From: Acidimicrobiia bacterium | Lineage (GTDB): Bacteria > Actinomycetota > Acidimicrobiia > IMCC26256 > PALSA-555 | Direction of reading: 5' to 3' | Assembly (NCBI GenBank): GCA_022865365.1 | Contig: JALHSW010000404.1 | Coordinates: 1-17,860, forward strand | DNA: 17,860 nucleotides | Part shown: one piece after another, positions 1-7,472 of the stretch | Layout: each line of letters opens with the position of its first letter | Numbering within the stretch: the stretch's first letter is position 1 | The notes under the pieces: generated by a model | Told to the model about the DNA's origin: nothing | Seen by the model: only the letters and a program-made list of their open reading frames with translations | Database searches by the model: none | Position numbers and translations under genes: made by a program

Positions 1-1
1 C

Positions 2-346
2 GACGCGATCCTGACGATCCTGGTCGAGGACGGCCGCGATGTCCGCACCTTCGCCCGTCCTGGGCGCCACGTCACTGCGGCACTCGCGCAGCTCCTCGAA
101 GCGCGCGATGCGGTCTGCATCATCACCGGCTGTGGCCGAGCAGCGCGCCTCGAAGGCGACCACCACCGGCCCGTTTCAGCCGGCGGGGACTCCGATGGCG
201 AGAACCTGCACGGGCTCTGCCGTCACCACCACCGGCTCAAGTCGAAGGGCTGGGAGCTTGTGGCCCATCCCGACGACACGTGGACCCTCGAGCCGCCGGA
301 ACCCGCAGCACGCGAAGTGAGCGATCGACAACCCGACGCGGCGTGA
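2..346 (+). CDS. HNH endonuclease, C-terminal part (5' end outside window)
   Basis: This open frame enters from the left edge in the frame of base 2 and stops at TGA 344-346; about 114 residues are visible and the start is missing. It carries a Cys (in VCIITGCG), then EGDHHRPVSAGG, then ENLHGLCRHHHRLKSKGWEL, the pattern of the HNH nuclease domain at the C-terminus of the actinobacterial DUF222/HNH-type proteins: a DHH-like metal/catalytic core, NL, and a closing CxxHHxxK. Such proteins are common in actinobacteria, often in many copies, and their physiological substrate is mostly unknown. The tail after the domain is short and Pro/Glu rich. The gene converges on the Rieske gene with about 16 bp between stops. 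I did not see the N-terminal DUF222 region, so that part of the assignment is inferred from the family. Confidence 0.8.
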   Translation, partial: DAILTILVEDGRDVRTFARPGRHVTAALAQLLEARDAVCIITGCGRAARLEGDHHRPVSAGGDSDGENLHGLCRHHHRLKSKGWELVAHPDDTWTLEPPEPAAREVSDRQPDAA

Positions 347-362
347 GGCCGCTCTCGGGCAC

Positions 363-1682
363 TCAGGCGGTGAGGTAGCGGTCGATGACCGCGTGCATGT
401 GCAGCACGTTGCCCTCCTGGCGGGGATTGCACCGCAGCCCAACGCAGCCCCGCGACTTCATCCCGGCCTGGACACCCGCCATGTTGGCGTAATCCTGGTT
501 GGTGATGAGTCCCCAGTCCCGTGCCTCCCAGTCGGGGAACCAGCGTCGCTCGGGCATCACCCAGTCGCGATCCGGGCGCGGCCACTCGAGGACCCACGTG
601 TCCTTGATCGTCCGATCCGGGTTGAGTCCGTCGGGTCGGACGCGGAAGAGGATCGCGCTCCCCGGGTAGATCGGGCCCACGAGGTTGGGGAAGCAGTAGA
701 CGTCGTCGGCACTTGTCGTCTGCTCGGCGTCGATGCCCGACACGTCGAACCCGCGCGCCGCCAGCAACTCGAGGCGGCGCTGCTGGTACGCGCCGAGCAG
801 CTCGCCGCGGGGGAGGCCGGCGGCGCGGAGCTCCTCGACTGCGGCGCGCTCCTCCTTCAAGAACGCGCCGCCCAGCCCTTCGACGAGGCCGGCGAGTATC
901 GCTCCTTCGTCGACCTCGTCGTCGGGGATGCCGAGACGCGGGCTCGGCCGGAGCACGCGACGCGCCGAGGGGAGACGCCCGTAGTGCGCGTGCGTCGCGA
1001 ACTGCTCGTACTCGATGCTCACGTCGTCGGTCCACGGGAGGATCTGCGGGTGTGTGCCCTGTACGTGGTAGCCCTCGTTGAACGCGTCGACGACGACCTT
1101 CCAGTTCGCCGGGAGCACCGTGGTGAGATACGCGCGGAACCGCAGCTGCTCGAGGTGATACGGCGCCAGCAGCGTGGGGAGCGGATCGAGGAAGTCGAGG
1201 AGGGGCTCGGCCTCGGCGTCGAGGTTCACGAACACGAACCCGCCCCAGGTGTCGACGCGCACATCGGCGAGCGCAAGACCGTCAGGGAGATCACTGAATT
1301 CGTGGCGGTCGACGACCTCGACGAGACGGCCATCGAGCGCGTAGCGCCAGGCGTGGTACGGGCACTGGATCGCGCCGTCGATGAAGTGACCACAGCCTTC
1401 GGCGAGACGGGTGCCGCGGTGCAGGCACGTGTTGTGGAAGGCACGCAGCGCGCCGGTCCCAGTGCGGACAACAAGGATCGACTGGTCGCCGATCCTGTAC
1501 TCGAGGTAGTCGCCGGCCTCGGGGAGCTCCTCCTCGCGCCCGGCCACCTGCCACACCCGCGACCAGACCCGTTCCATCTCGAGATCGAGAAACTCCGGGG
1601 AGACGTAGCGTTCCTTGGGGATCAGGCCGTCCTCACCTACGAGCAGAGCCGGACCTACGAGCAGAGCCGGACGAACGGGCAT
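363..1682 (-). CDS. Rieske-type aromatic ring-hydroxylating dioxygenase, alpha (catalytic) subunit
   Basis: Predicted 439-residue non-haem iron oxygenase large subunit, a cytoplasmic enzyme that hydroxylates aromatic or polycyclic substrates with electrons from a separate reductase. The Rieske [2Fe-2S] ligands are visible as C86-x-H88 and C107-PY-H110. The mononuclear iron site is FNEGYH206VQGTH211 with D397 (in ITNQDYANM), followed by the typical VQAGMKSRG. Length fits the family. The frame stays open to 1799, but that extension runs into the divergent acyl-CoA synthetase gene. ATG 1682 is preferred because a TACCGT -10 element (1695-1690) lies 7 bp before it, suggesting a leaderless transcript. 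The N-terminus begins with a duplicated PALLVG hexapeptide from an 18-bp tandem repeat, and family-like sequence starts only at IPKERY (residue 21). No beta subunit, ferredoxin or reductase gene is present, so partners must lie elsewhere. The substrate is unknown; the acyl-CoA synthetase next door makes a steroid, terpenoid or aromatic acid plausible. Confidence 0.9.
   Translation of the reverse strand: MPVRPALLVGPALLVGEDGLIPKERYVSPEFLDLEMERVWSRVWQVAGREEELPEAGDYLEYRIGDQSILVVRTGTGALRAFHNTCLHRGTRLAEGCGHFIDGAIQCPYHAWRYALDGRLVEVVDRHEFSDLPDGLALADVRVDTWGGFVFVNLDAEAEPLLDFLDPLPTLLAPYHLEQLRFRAYLTTVLPANWKVVVDAFNEGYHVQGTHPQILPWTDDVSIEYEQFATHAHYGRLPSARRVLRPSPRLGIPDDEVDEGAILAGLVEGLGGAFLKEERAAVEELRAAGLPRGELLGAYQQRRLELLAARGFDVSGIDAEQTTSADDVYCFPNLVGPIYPGSAILFRVRPDGLNPDRTIKDTWVLEWPRPDRDWVMPERRWFPDWEARDWGLITNQDYANMAGVQAGMKSRGCVGLRCNPRQEGNVLHMHAVIDRYLTA
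1635..1672. repeat. 18-bp tandem duplication in the Rieske gene's 5' end
   Basis: ACCTACGAGCAGAGCCGG occurs at 1635-1652 and again at 1653-1670, followed by AC of a third unit. Read on the minus strand it encodes the PALLVG hexapeptide twice near the N-terminus, before the conserved part of the oxygenase. Being 18 bp it preserves the frame. Confidence 0.95.
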
Positions 1683-1689
1683 CGCCGCC

Positions 1690-1699
1690 ACGGTAGCGT
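1690..1699. promoter_or_regulatory. Overlapping divergent -10 elements for the Rieske and acyl-CoA synthetase genes
   Basis: TAGCGT (1694-1699, plus) and TACCGT (1695-1690, minus) share the TA pair at 1694-1695. The minus element lies 7 bp before ATG 1682, the plus element 11 bp before ATG 1711. Both genes would have leaders of 0-5 bases and compete for one polymerase site. -35 sequences are not clear. Confidence 0.45.
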
Positions 1700-1710
1700 C
1701 ACACGGGCGC

Positions 1711-3327
1711 ATGGAGTTCAACCTCGCCGATCTGTTCGAAGCGGTGGCCGACGCCGTCCCCGACCGCATGGCGGTGGTCTGCGGCGACCGTCGGCTCACC
1801 TACCGCGAGCTCGAAGCACGTGCCAACCAGTTCGCCCATGTGCTCGCAGCGAGCGGGGTCGGGGTCGGTGATCACGTCGGCCTGTACCTGCACAACAGCC
1901 CCGAGTTCCTCGAGGTGATGCTGGCCTGCTTCAAGGTGCGCGCGGTCCCGATCAACGTGAACGACCGGTACGTAGCCGGCGAAGTGGAGCATCTCGTCGA
2001 CGACGCCGACCTCGTCGCACTGGTGTGGAGCCCCGCTCTCGCCCCCGAGGTCGAGCAGCTCGTCCCCGGTTCATGGGCACGCCTCGCGGTGGAGGCAGGT
2101 CCCGACTACGAAGCCCTGATCGCCGACGCCGCCGCGACCCGCGACTTCGAACCCCGATCCGGCGACGACCACTACATCCTCTATACGGGGGGAACCACGG
2201 GTCGGCCCAAGGGTGTGGTGTGGCGCCACGAGGACATCTTCTTCACCGCGATGGGTGGTGGGAACCCCGGCGGCCCGCCGCTGGACGCACCCGAGCAACT
2301 CGTCCCGGCGAACCTCGCGAACCCGAACCAGCGGCTCACGCCGTTCCTGCCCGACGGTGATCCCGGACCGGGCGAGCTCGTGGCGCTCTCGCTCGGCCCA
2401 CTGGCGCATGCGAGCGGCCAGTGGCTCGCGCTCGGTGCGCTTCTCGGGGGCGGCATGATCGTGCTCTATGACCTCGACACGATGGACATGGCCCACGTGC
2501 TCGGCCTCGTCGAGCGCGAGCACGTCGGGATGCTCACACTCGTCGGCGACGCGACCGGGCGACCGCTCCTCGATCACCTGACGGCACATCCAGGCGCGAC
2601 CGACACGTCCTCGCTCCGACTGCTCGGCTCGGGCGGCAGCATCCTGAGCGGCGACGTGAAGGACGGGTTGCTCGACGCGATTCCTTCCGTCGCGGTGGTG
2701 CTCGAGGCGATCGGGTCGTCGGAGTCGCCGAGCCAGGCGGTCGCGATCACGACGCAGGGCGGGCCGCCGTCGCGATCGCTCACGTTCGCCCCGAAGGCCG
2801 AGACGATGGTTGTGGACGACGAGCTGCTGCCGCTTTCGCCCGGGTCTGGTCTCGTCGGCCGCCTCGCGACCCGGGGTCGCGCGCCGCTGCGGTACCACAA
2901 GGATCCCGAGCGCTCGGCGCGCACGTTCGTCGAGATCGACGGTGAACGCTGGACGCTGCCCGGCGACATGGCAACGGTCGACGCCGACGGCACGATCAAC
3001 CTCGTCGGTCGCGGCTCGCTGTGCATCAACACCGGCGGCGAGAAGGTCTACCCCGAAGAGGTCGAGGCGGTGCTGAAGGCCCATCCGGCGATTGCCGACG
3101 TGGTCGTCATAGGGGTCGCCGACGAGACGTGGGGTCAACGCGTCGTCGCAGTGGTCGCGTGTTCCGATGGCGTCGTGGCGCCCACGCTCGGCGACGTCCG
3201 TGCGCACTGCCACACCCACTTGGCCGGCTACAAGGCACCGCGTGCGGTGCACGTCGTGCCTGCGATCCGGCGCAGCGCAGCCGGCAAGCCCGACTACGCC
3301 TGGGCGGCCAAGGTCGCCTCCGGCTGA
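1711..3327 (+). CDS. Acyl-CoA synthetase (AMP-binding, FadD19-like)
   Basis: 538-residue member of the ANL adenylating family: it activates a carboxylic acid with ATP to an acyl-adenylate and transfers it to CoA. Motifs in order: phosphate loop YTGGTTGRPKG (158-168) followed by VVWRHEDIF, the Gly-Ser-rich segment near 306-312, GDM (418-420), hinge region LVGRGSLCINTGGEKVYPEEVEAVL (visible around 431-455) and the catalytic C-terminal lysine K526 in SAAGKPDYAW. The N-terminus (NLADLFEAVADAVPDRMAVVCGDRRLTY) resembles actinobacterial FadD19-type CoA ligases for steroid side chains; that likeness is from memory, and the real substrate is unknown. The frame is open from 1615, but ATG 1711 starts the family-like sequence and lies downstream of TAGCGT (1694-1699). 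It is divergent from the Rieske oxygenase by only 28 bp, suggesting shared control in one catabolic pathway, and converges on the amidohydrolase. Confidence 0.9.
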   Translation: MEFNLADLFEAVADAVPDRMAVVCGDRRLTYRELEARANQFAHVLAASGVGVGDHVGLYLHNSPEFLEVMLACFKVRAVPINVNDRYVAGEVEHLVDDADLVALVWSPALAPEVEQLVPGSWARLAVEAGPDYEALIADAAATRDFEPRSGDDHYILYTGGTTGRPKGVVWRHEDIFFTAMGGGNPGGPPLDAPEQLVPANLANPNQRLTPFLPDGDPGPGELVALSLGPLAHASGQWLALGALLGGGMIVLYDLDTMDMAHVLGLVEREHVGMLTLVGDATGRPLLDHLTAHPGATDTSSLRLLGSGGSILSGDVKDGLLDAIPSVAVVLEAIGSSESPSQAVAITTQGGPPSRSLTFAPKAETMVVDDELLPLSPGSGLVGRLATRGRAPLRYHKDPERSARTFVEIDGERWTLPGDMATVDADGTINLVGRGSLCINTGGEKVYPEEVEAVLKAHPAIADVVVIGVADETWGQRVVAVVACSDGVVAPTLGDVRAHCHTHLAGYKAPRAVHVVPAIRRSAAGKPDYAWAAKVASG

Positions 3328-3346
3328 GGGCAAGAGAGTCTGAGTC

Positions 3347-4483
3347 TCAGAGGCGGAGGAGAAACTCGGCGTTCCGGTCGAACAGCCCGGTGTCCCCACC
3401 GGGCTCGCTCCCGACGGCGCGGTAGTCGTCGAGCGGCGTCAAGGTTCCCTCGGAGTGGGGGTAGTCGCTGCACGCCATGAAGAGGTCGCCGGCCTGGCGT
3501 TCGAGCCGGGCCGGCGTCTCGTACGAGAAGGACGAGATCCGCACCTGACGCCGGAAGTACTCGCTCGGGCGCATCGACAGTGGGGCCGGGACGCGGCCGT
3601 TGAGCTTCGCGGTGAACTCGTACCCTCCGTCGAGCATCATCAGGAACTGCGGCACCCACATGGCCGAGAGCTCGACGACGCCAATGCGCAGGTCGTCGTG
3701 GCGTTCGAGCACGCCGTTGACGATGAGGTCGGTGAGCGCGAGCGCGGCGGGGGTCCAGAGGAACACCGACTCGACGACGTTCACGAACCGGTCGCCGTCG
3801 TCGGTGTACCAGGCGTCGTCGAACACGCGTGGCTGGTCGGCGACGTGGAACACGGGTGTGATGCCGTGCGCGACGAACGATGCCCACGCGCGGCTGAGGT
3901 CGGGGTGGGACAGGGGCTTCCCGTCGACGAGCGCGGGCGCCATCATCGCCAGGCGCACGCCCGCCGTCGAGAGCGCAGCGAGCTGGGCGTCGAGCCAGTC
4001 GAGGTCGCGCAGCGTGACGTGAGCCACCGGGTGTACTGCACCGCCACCGTCGTGGGCGAGCATCGCGCACCAGCGGTTCCACGCGCCCATGTTGGTGAGC
4101 AGCGCGGGGAGCGACTCGCCGACCAGCCGTTCCCAGAGCAACCCGAAGTTGGGGAAGCAGACGGCCGCGTCGAAACCCATGTTCCGGATGCGCTCGGCAC
4201 GCGCCTGGGCCTGCCAGAAGTCGTCAGGAAGAGCTTCGTCGTAGGAGTACTCGGCCGGTTCGCCGCGCGTGCGGCGGTTGCGGCGCTCGCCGAGCTCGAC
4301 GGTCTCGCCCGGTGCCTGGACGTCGGCGATGCCGAGGCGCTTGTCACGCCACATGACCCACGCGTATCCGAGGTCGTCGTCCTCGATGCGGATCGCGTCT
4401 TCGTGTGCACCCGGGTCCGCGTGGTCGCGCCAGAGCCCGCGGGGCTCGTACAGATGCTGGTCCGAGTCGATGATGGTGGTCAT
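3347..4483 (-). CDS. Metal-dependent amidohydrolase (amidohydrolase_2 / ACMSD-like family)
   Basis: 378-residue TIM-barrel hydrolase or decarboxylase. It opens with IDSDQHLYEP (D8-x-H10 in place of the classical HxH metal motif, as in many actinobacterial members) and has H213 in FHVAD and D340 in ACSDYPHSEG, the expected later metal-site residues. Proteins of this group hydrolyse C-N or C-C bonds or decarboxylate aromatic acids, and are frequent in aromatic and steroid catabolic clusters; the substrate cannot be read from sequence. Its ATG overlaps the stop of the upstream amidotransferase gene by ATGA (4480-4483), so the two are almost certainly cotranscribed and translationally coupled. 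The length is normal and no disruption is visible. It converges on the acyl-CoA synthetase gene with 19 bp between stops; a 13-bp palindrome (3339-3351) straddles its stop codon. Confidence 0.88.
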   Translation of the reverse strand: MTTIIDSDQHLYEPRGLWRDHADPGAHEDAIRIEDDDLGYAWVMWRDKRLGIADVQAPGETVELGERRNRRTRGEPAEYSYDEALPDDFWQAQARAERIRNMGFDAAVCFPNFGLLWERLVGESLPALLTNMGAWNRWCAMLAHDGGGAVHPVAHVTLRDLDWLDAQLAALSTAGVRLAMMAPALVDGKPLSHPDLSRAWASFVAHGITPVFHVADQPRVFDDAWYTDDGDRFVNVVESVFLWTPAALALTDLIVNGVLERHDDLRIGVVELSAMWVPQFLMMLDGGYEFTAKLNGRVPAPLSMRPSEYFRRQVRISSFSYETPARLERQAGDLFMACSDYPHSEGTLTPLDDYRAVGSEPGGDTGLFDRNAEFLLRL

Positions 4484-5181
4484 CGCGTCCCCCTCGTCGC
4501 CACCTCACCGTAGAGGAATCGGTCCACGAGCCGCGCCGTCGCCGCACGCACGCGGGCCTGTTCCGATGCGGTGCGGGCCACGATCGTCGCCGCGTCGAGG
4601 CCGGCTTGCTCCAGTGGCCCCGGGTCGGATGCCGCCCAGCGACTCACGATGCCGGGTGTGACCTCCGGGTGGAACTGGAGCGCCAACGCCGAGCCGAGCC
4701 GGAAGGCCTGCGGACCGGCGTCGGAGCGGGCGAGGAGCTGGGCGTCGGGCGGGAGCGTGAACGTGTCGCCGTGCCACTGGAACCACGGCCCCGGCTCGAT
4801 CGTCACGTCGTTGAGCAGGACGTCGGCAAGGGGCTCGATGTCGAGCCAACCCAGCTCCAGATGATCGGCGGGCGTCACCGTGCCGCCGAGGGCGGCCGCG
4901 ACGAGCTGGGCGCCGAAGCAGATCCCGAGCACCGGAACGTCGGCTTCGACCGCGGCGGCGACGAACGAGCACTCCCGCTCGACCTGCGCCTGCACCGAGT
5001 CCCAATACACCGACCACTCCGAGCCGAGGACCACGACGAGATCGGTGTCGTCGGGCGCGGGCCAGGGCTCGCCGGCCTCGCGGGTGAGGGTGCTGAGGTG
5101 GTAGTCGCGGGTCGCGAGGTGCTCGCCGACCAGGCCGGGATCATCGTCACCACGGTTGGCGATCACGAGTGCGGTGGCCAC
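4480..5181 (-). CDS. Class I glutamine amidotransferase
   Basis: 233-residue stand-alone glutaminase-fold protein. The nucleophile elbow is GICFGAQ with C88, and the triad is completed by H171 and E173 in LQFHPEVTP; a WHGDTF motif, typical of GuaA-like amidotransferases, lies at 136-141. The role is release of ammonia from glutamine or hydrolysis of a gamma-glutamyl bond; the acceptor is unknown. The frame stays open to 5442, but that would overlap cysD on the other strand. The start chosen is GTG 5181 because VATALVIANRG begins the fold and a TACGCT -10 element (5193-5188) ends 6 bp before it, the layout of a leaderless transcript. The 4-base ATGA overlap with the downstream amidohydrolase suggests the two enzymes act in one pathway, for example nitrogen handling of an amide or gamma-glutamyl substrate; that is inference. 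Confidence 0.88.
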   Translation of the reverse strand: MATALVIANRGDDDPGLVGEHLATRDYHLSTLTREAGEPWPAPDDTDLVVVLGSEWSVYWDSVQAQVERECSFVAAAVEADVPVLGICFGAQLVAAALGGTVTPADHLELGWLDIEPLADVLLNDVTIEPGPWFQWHGDTFTLPPDAQLLARSDAGPQAFRLGSALALQFHPEVTPGIVSRWAASDPGPLEQAGLDAATIVARTASEQARVRAATARLVDRFLYGEVATRGTR

Positions 5182-5187
5182 ACGGAA

Positions 5188-5193
5188 AGCGTA
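5188..5193 (-). promoter_or_regulatory. Putative -10 of the amidotransferase-amidohydrolase operon
   Basis: TACGCT on the minus strand (5193-5188), then 6 bases, then GTG 5181, so the expected transcript start falls on the start codon. It supports GTG 5181 over longer starts. Confidence 0.4.
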
Positions 5194-5227
5194 GGTGCCG
5201 ATGGCGGCCGGTAGGCTGGGAGCCGCC

Positions 5228-6133
5228 ATGACGACGCAGCTGTCCCATCTCGACGCGCTCGAAGCCGAGTCGATCCACATCTTTCGCGAGGTCGCGGCCG
5301 AGTTCGAGCGCCCGGTGGTGCTGTTCTCCGGCGGAAAGGACTCCGCGGTGATGTTGCGCCTGGCCGAGAAGGCGTTCTGGCCGGCCCGGATCCCGTTCCC
5401 GCTGATGCACGTCGACACCGGCCACAACTTCGAAGAGGTCATCGACTACCGCGACCGCAGGGTGGCCGAGCTGGGAGTGCAGCTGATCGTCGCGTCGGTG
5501 CAGGCGTCGATCGACTCGGGACGCATCGTCGAGGAGACCGGGCCCCGGGCGAGCCGCAACCGCCTCCAGACGGTCACGCTCCTCGACGCGATCACGGAGA
5601 ACGGCTTCGACGCCGTGTTCGGAGGAGGTCGGCGCGACGAGGAGAAGGCGCGGGCCAAGGAGCGGGTGTACTCGTTCCGCGACGACTTCGGGCAGTGGGA
5701 TCCGAAGAACCAGCGGCCCGAGCTGTGGAACCTCTACAACGGTCGCCACAAGAAGGGGGAGCACATCCGCGTCTTCCCCCTGAGCAACTGGACCGAGCTC
5801 GACATCTGGCAGTACGTCCTCGAGGACGCAACCGAGCTCCCGAACATCTACTACGCGCACCGCCGCGAGGTCTTCGAGCGTGACGGGATGCTCCTCGCGG
5901 TCACTCCATTCGTCACGGTAATGGACGGTGAAGAGGTGCAGGAGCGGACGGTCCGGTTCCGCACGGTGGGCGACGCCTCGTGCACCGGCGCCGTGGAATC
6001 CCACGCCGCGACGGTCGAGCAGGTGATCGCCGAGGTCGCGGCCGCCACGGTCACCGAACGGGGCGCCACCCGCGCCGACGACCGCATCTCGGAGTCGGGC
6101 ATGGAAGACCGCAAGCGCGAGGGCTACTTCTGA
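5228..6133 (+). CDS. cysD: Sulfate adenylyltransferase subunit 2 (CysD)
   Basis: 301-residue ATP sulfurylase small subunit. With the GTPase CysN it makes adenosine 5'-phosphosulfate from sulfate and ATP in the cytoplasm. The PP-loop is FSGGKDSAVML (residues 33-43); HVDTGHNFEEVIDYRD, FGGGRRDEEKARAKER and FPLSNWTELDIWQY are hallmark CysD blocks, and it ends SESGMEDRKREGYF as expected. The frame is open from 5195, but ATG 5228 begins the usual N-terminus and is preceded by GGGAG at 5218-5222 with 5 nt spacing. A TAGGCT hexamer (5212-5217) also lies just upstream and might be a -10 element, which would give a leader of only a few bases. It is first of cysDNC, with cysN 4 bp downstream, and divergent from the amidotransferase. 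Length matches the family. Confidence 0.97.
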   Translation: MTTQLSHLDALEAESIHIFREVAAEFERPVVLFSGGKDSAVMLRLAEKAFWPARIPFPLMHVDTGHNFEEVIDYRDRRVAELGVQLIVASVQASIDSGRIVEETGPRASRNRLQTVTLLDAITENGFDAVFGGGRRDEEKARAKERVYSFRDDFGQWDPKNQRPELWNLYNGRHKKGEHIRVFPLSNWTELDIWQYVLEDATELPNIYYAHRREVFERDGMLLAVTPFVTVMDGEEVQERTVRFRTVGDASCTGAVESHAATVEQVIAEVAAATVTERGATRADDRISESGMEDRKREGYF

Positions 6134-6137
6134 TGCA

Positions 6138-7409
6138 GTGGAAGCCAACGAGCTGATGGAGCTCCTCAGGTTCGCGACAGCCGGTTCGGTCGACGACGGC
6201 AAGAGCACGCTCATCGGTCGGCTCCTCGTCGAAACGAAGCAGATCTTCGAGGACCAGCTCGAGTCGGTGGAGCGCACGAGCCGCGCCAAGGGGTTCGACT
6301 ACACCAACCTCGCGCTGCTCACCGACGGGTTGAAGTCGGAACGTGAGCAGGGGATCACGATCGACGTCGCGTACCGCTACTTCGCTACACCCAAGCGCAA
6401 GTTCATCATCGCCGATACCCCCGGGCACATCCAGTACACGCGCAACATGGTCACCGGTGCCTCCACGGCCGACCTCGCCCTGGTGCTCATCGACGCGCGC
6501 AAGGGCGTGCTGGAGCAGTCGCGTCGCCACGCGGTCATCGCGAGCCTCCTCCAGGTGAAGCACCTCGTTCTGTGCGTGAACAAGATGGACCTCGTCGACT
6601 TCGACGAGGCTCGTTTCGACGAGATCTCCGGGGAGTTCTCCGACTTCGCGGCCAAGCTCGACGTCGACGACCTGTCGTTCATTCCGGTCTCGGCCCTACA
6701 CGGCGACAACGTCGTGCAGCACTCGCCGAACACGCCGTGGTACGAGGGGCCAACGCTGCTGCACCACCTCGAGCACGTATACATCGGCTCCGACCGCAAC
6801 CTCATCGACGCGCGGTTCCCGGTTCAGTACGTGATCCGTCCGATGAGCCACGAGCACCATGACTACCGCGGCTACGCGGGACAGGTCGCGAGCGGTATGT
6901 TCCGTCCCGGCGACGAGGTCGTCGTCCTGCCGAGCGGCTTCAACACGATCGTCGCCGGCATCGACCGCGACGGCGGCCCGATCGACGAGGCACTCCCGCC
7001 GATGTCGGTGAGCATCCGGCTCGCCGATGAACTCGACATCAGTCGAGGCGACATGCTGGCACGCCCCAACAATGCGCCAACCGTGACCCAGGACGTCGAA
7101 GCGATGGTGTGCTGGTTCAACGAGCGTCCGTTGCGTGAGGGCGCGGTCTATGGGATCAAGCACACGACGCGCACGGCTCGGGCGAAGGTTGCGCGTCTCC
7201 ACTACCGCCTCGACGTGAACAGCCTCCACCGTGACGACGACCATCAGGCGCTTGCCATGAACGACATCGGTCGGGTCACGCTGCGCACCACGGTGCCCCT
7301 CTTCGTCGACGAGTACCGCCGAAACCGGACCACCGGGAGCTTCATCCTCGTCGACGAGGCGACGTTCGAGACGGTCGGCGCGGGGATGGTGCTGGGCTCC
7401 ACGCCATGA
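6138..7409 (+). CDS. cysN: Sulfate adenylyltransferase subunit 1, GTPase (CysN)
   Basis: 423-residue translation-factor-type GTPase that couples GTP hydrolysis to APS synthesis by CysD. Visible G motifs: P-loop AGSVDDGKST (15-24), DTPGH (93-97) and NKMD (148-151); the ERGIT-like switch reads EREQGITIDVAYRYF. EF-Tu-like beta-barrel domains follow (from about residue 225). The start is GTG 6138, four bases after the cysD stop and with no clear Shine-Dalgarno sequence, so translation is probably coupled to cysD. It lacks the C-terminal APS kinase domain found in fused CysNC proteins of many actinobacteria; the kinase is a separate downstream gene here. Its TGA (7407-7409) overlaps an ATG (7406), the first step of the chain of minicistrons leading to cysC. 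Confidence 0.96.
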   Translation: MEANELMELLRFATAGSVDDGKSTLIGRLLVETKQIFEDQLESVERTSRAKGFDYTNLALLTDGLKSEREQGITIDVAYRYFATPKRKFIIADTPGHIQYTRNMVTGASTADLALVLIDARKGVLEQSRRHAVIASLLQVKHLVLCVNKMDLVDFDEARFDEISGEFSDFAAKLDVDDLSFIPVSALHGDNVVQHSPNTPWYEGPTLLHHLEHVYIGSDRNLIDARFPVQYVIRPMSHEHHDYRGYAGQVASGMFRPGDEVVVLPSGFNTIVAGIDRDGGPIDEALPPMSVSIRLADELDISRGDMLARPNNAPTVTQDVEAMVCWFNERPLREGAVYGIKHTTRTARAKVARLHYRLDVNSLHRDDDHQALAMNDIGRVTLRTTVPLFVDEYRRNRTTGSFILVDEATFETVGAGMVLGSTP

Positions 7410-7472
7410 TCAGGCCAAGTCCATGACCAGCCCGAACCCATGACCAGCCCGAACCCATGACCAGCCCGAATG
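7406..7472 (+). repeat. Four tandem 17-bp units carrying chained hexapeptide minicistrons between cysN and cysC
   Basis: ATGA occurs at 7406, 7423, 7440 and 7457, exactly 17 bases apart. Units 2 and 3 are identical (ATGACCAGCCCGAACCC), unit 4 (the cysC start) matches for 14 bases, and unit 1 is a diverged copy. Reading each ATG gives M-I-R-P-S-P-stop, M-T-S-P-N-P-stop, M-T-S-P-N-P-stop, then CysC beginning M-T-S-P-N-V. Each TGA shares ATGA with the next start, and the first ATGA holds the cysN stop. Seventeen is not a multiple of three, so neighbouring units lie in different frames, yet every unit has its own start and stop. The repeats and overlaps are direct observation; a translational relay function is inference. 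No Shine-Dalgarno sequence is seen within the block. Confidence 0.93.

Noticed and set aside
393..1871. Long open frame opposite the Rieske gene (492 codons)
   Set aside because: It is an antisense shadow of GC-rich coding sequence; no domain is recognisable, while the other strand encodes a complete Rieske oxygenase.
3339..3351. TCTGAGTCTCAGA palindrome between convergent genes as a terminator
   Set aside because: The arms are 6 bp with a one-base centre, too tight for an RNA hairpin, no T-run follows, and it overlaps the amidohydrolase stop codon.
5182..5442. Longer start for the amidotransferase
   Set aside because: The extension is antisense to the start of cysD and has no family-like sequence; GTG 5181 starts the fold and fits a promoter.
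7423..7456. Repeat ATGs at 7423 and 7440 as alternative cysC starts
   Set aside because: Both are out of frame with cysC and stop after six codons; only ATG 7457 leads into the kinase.
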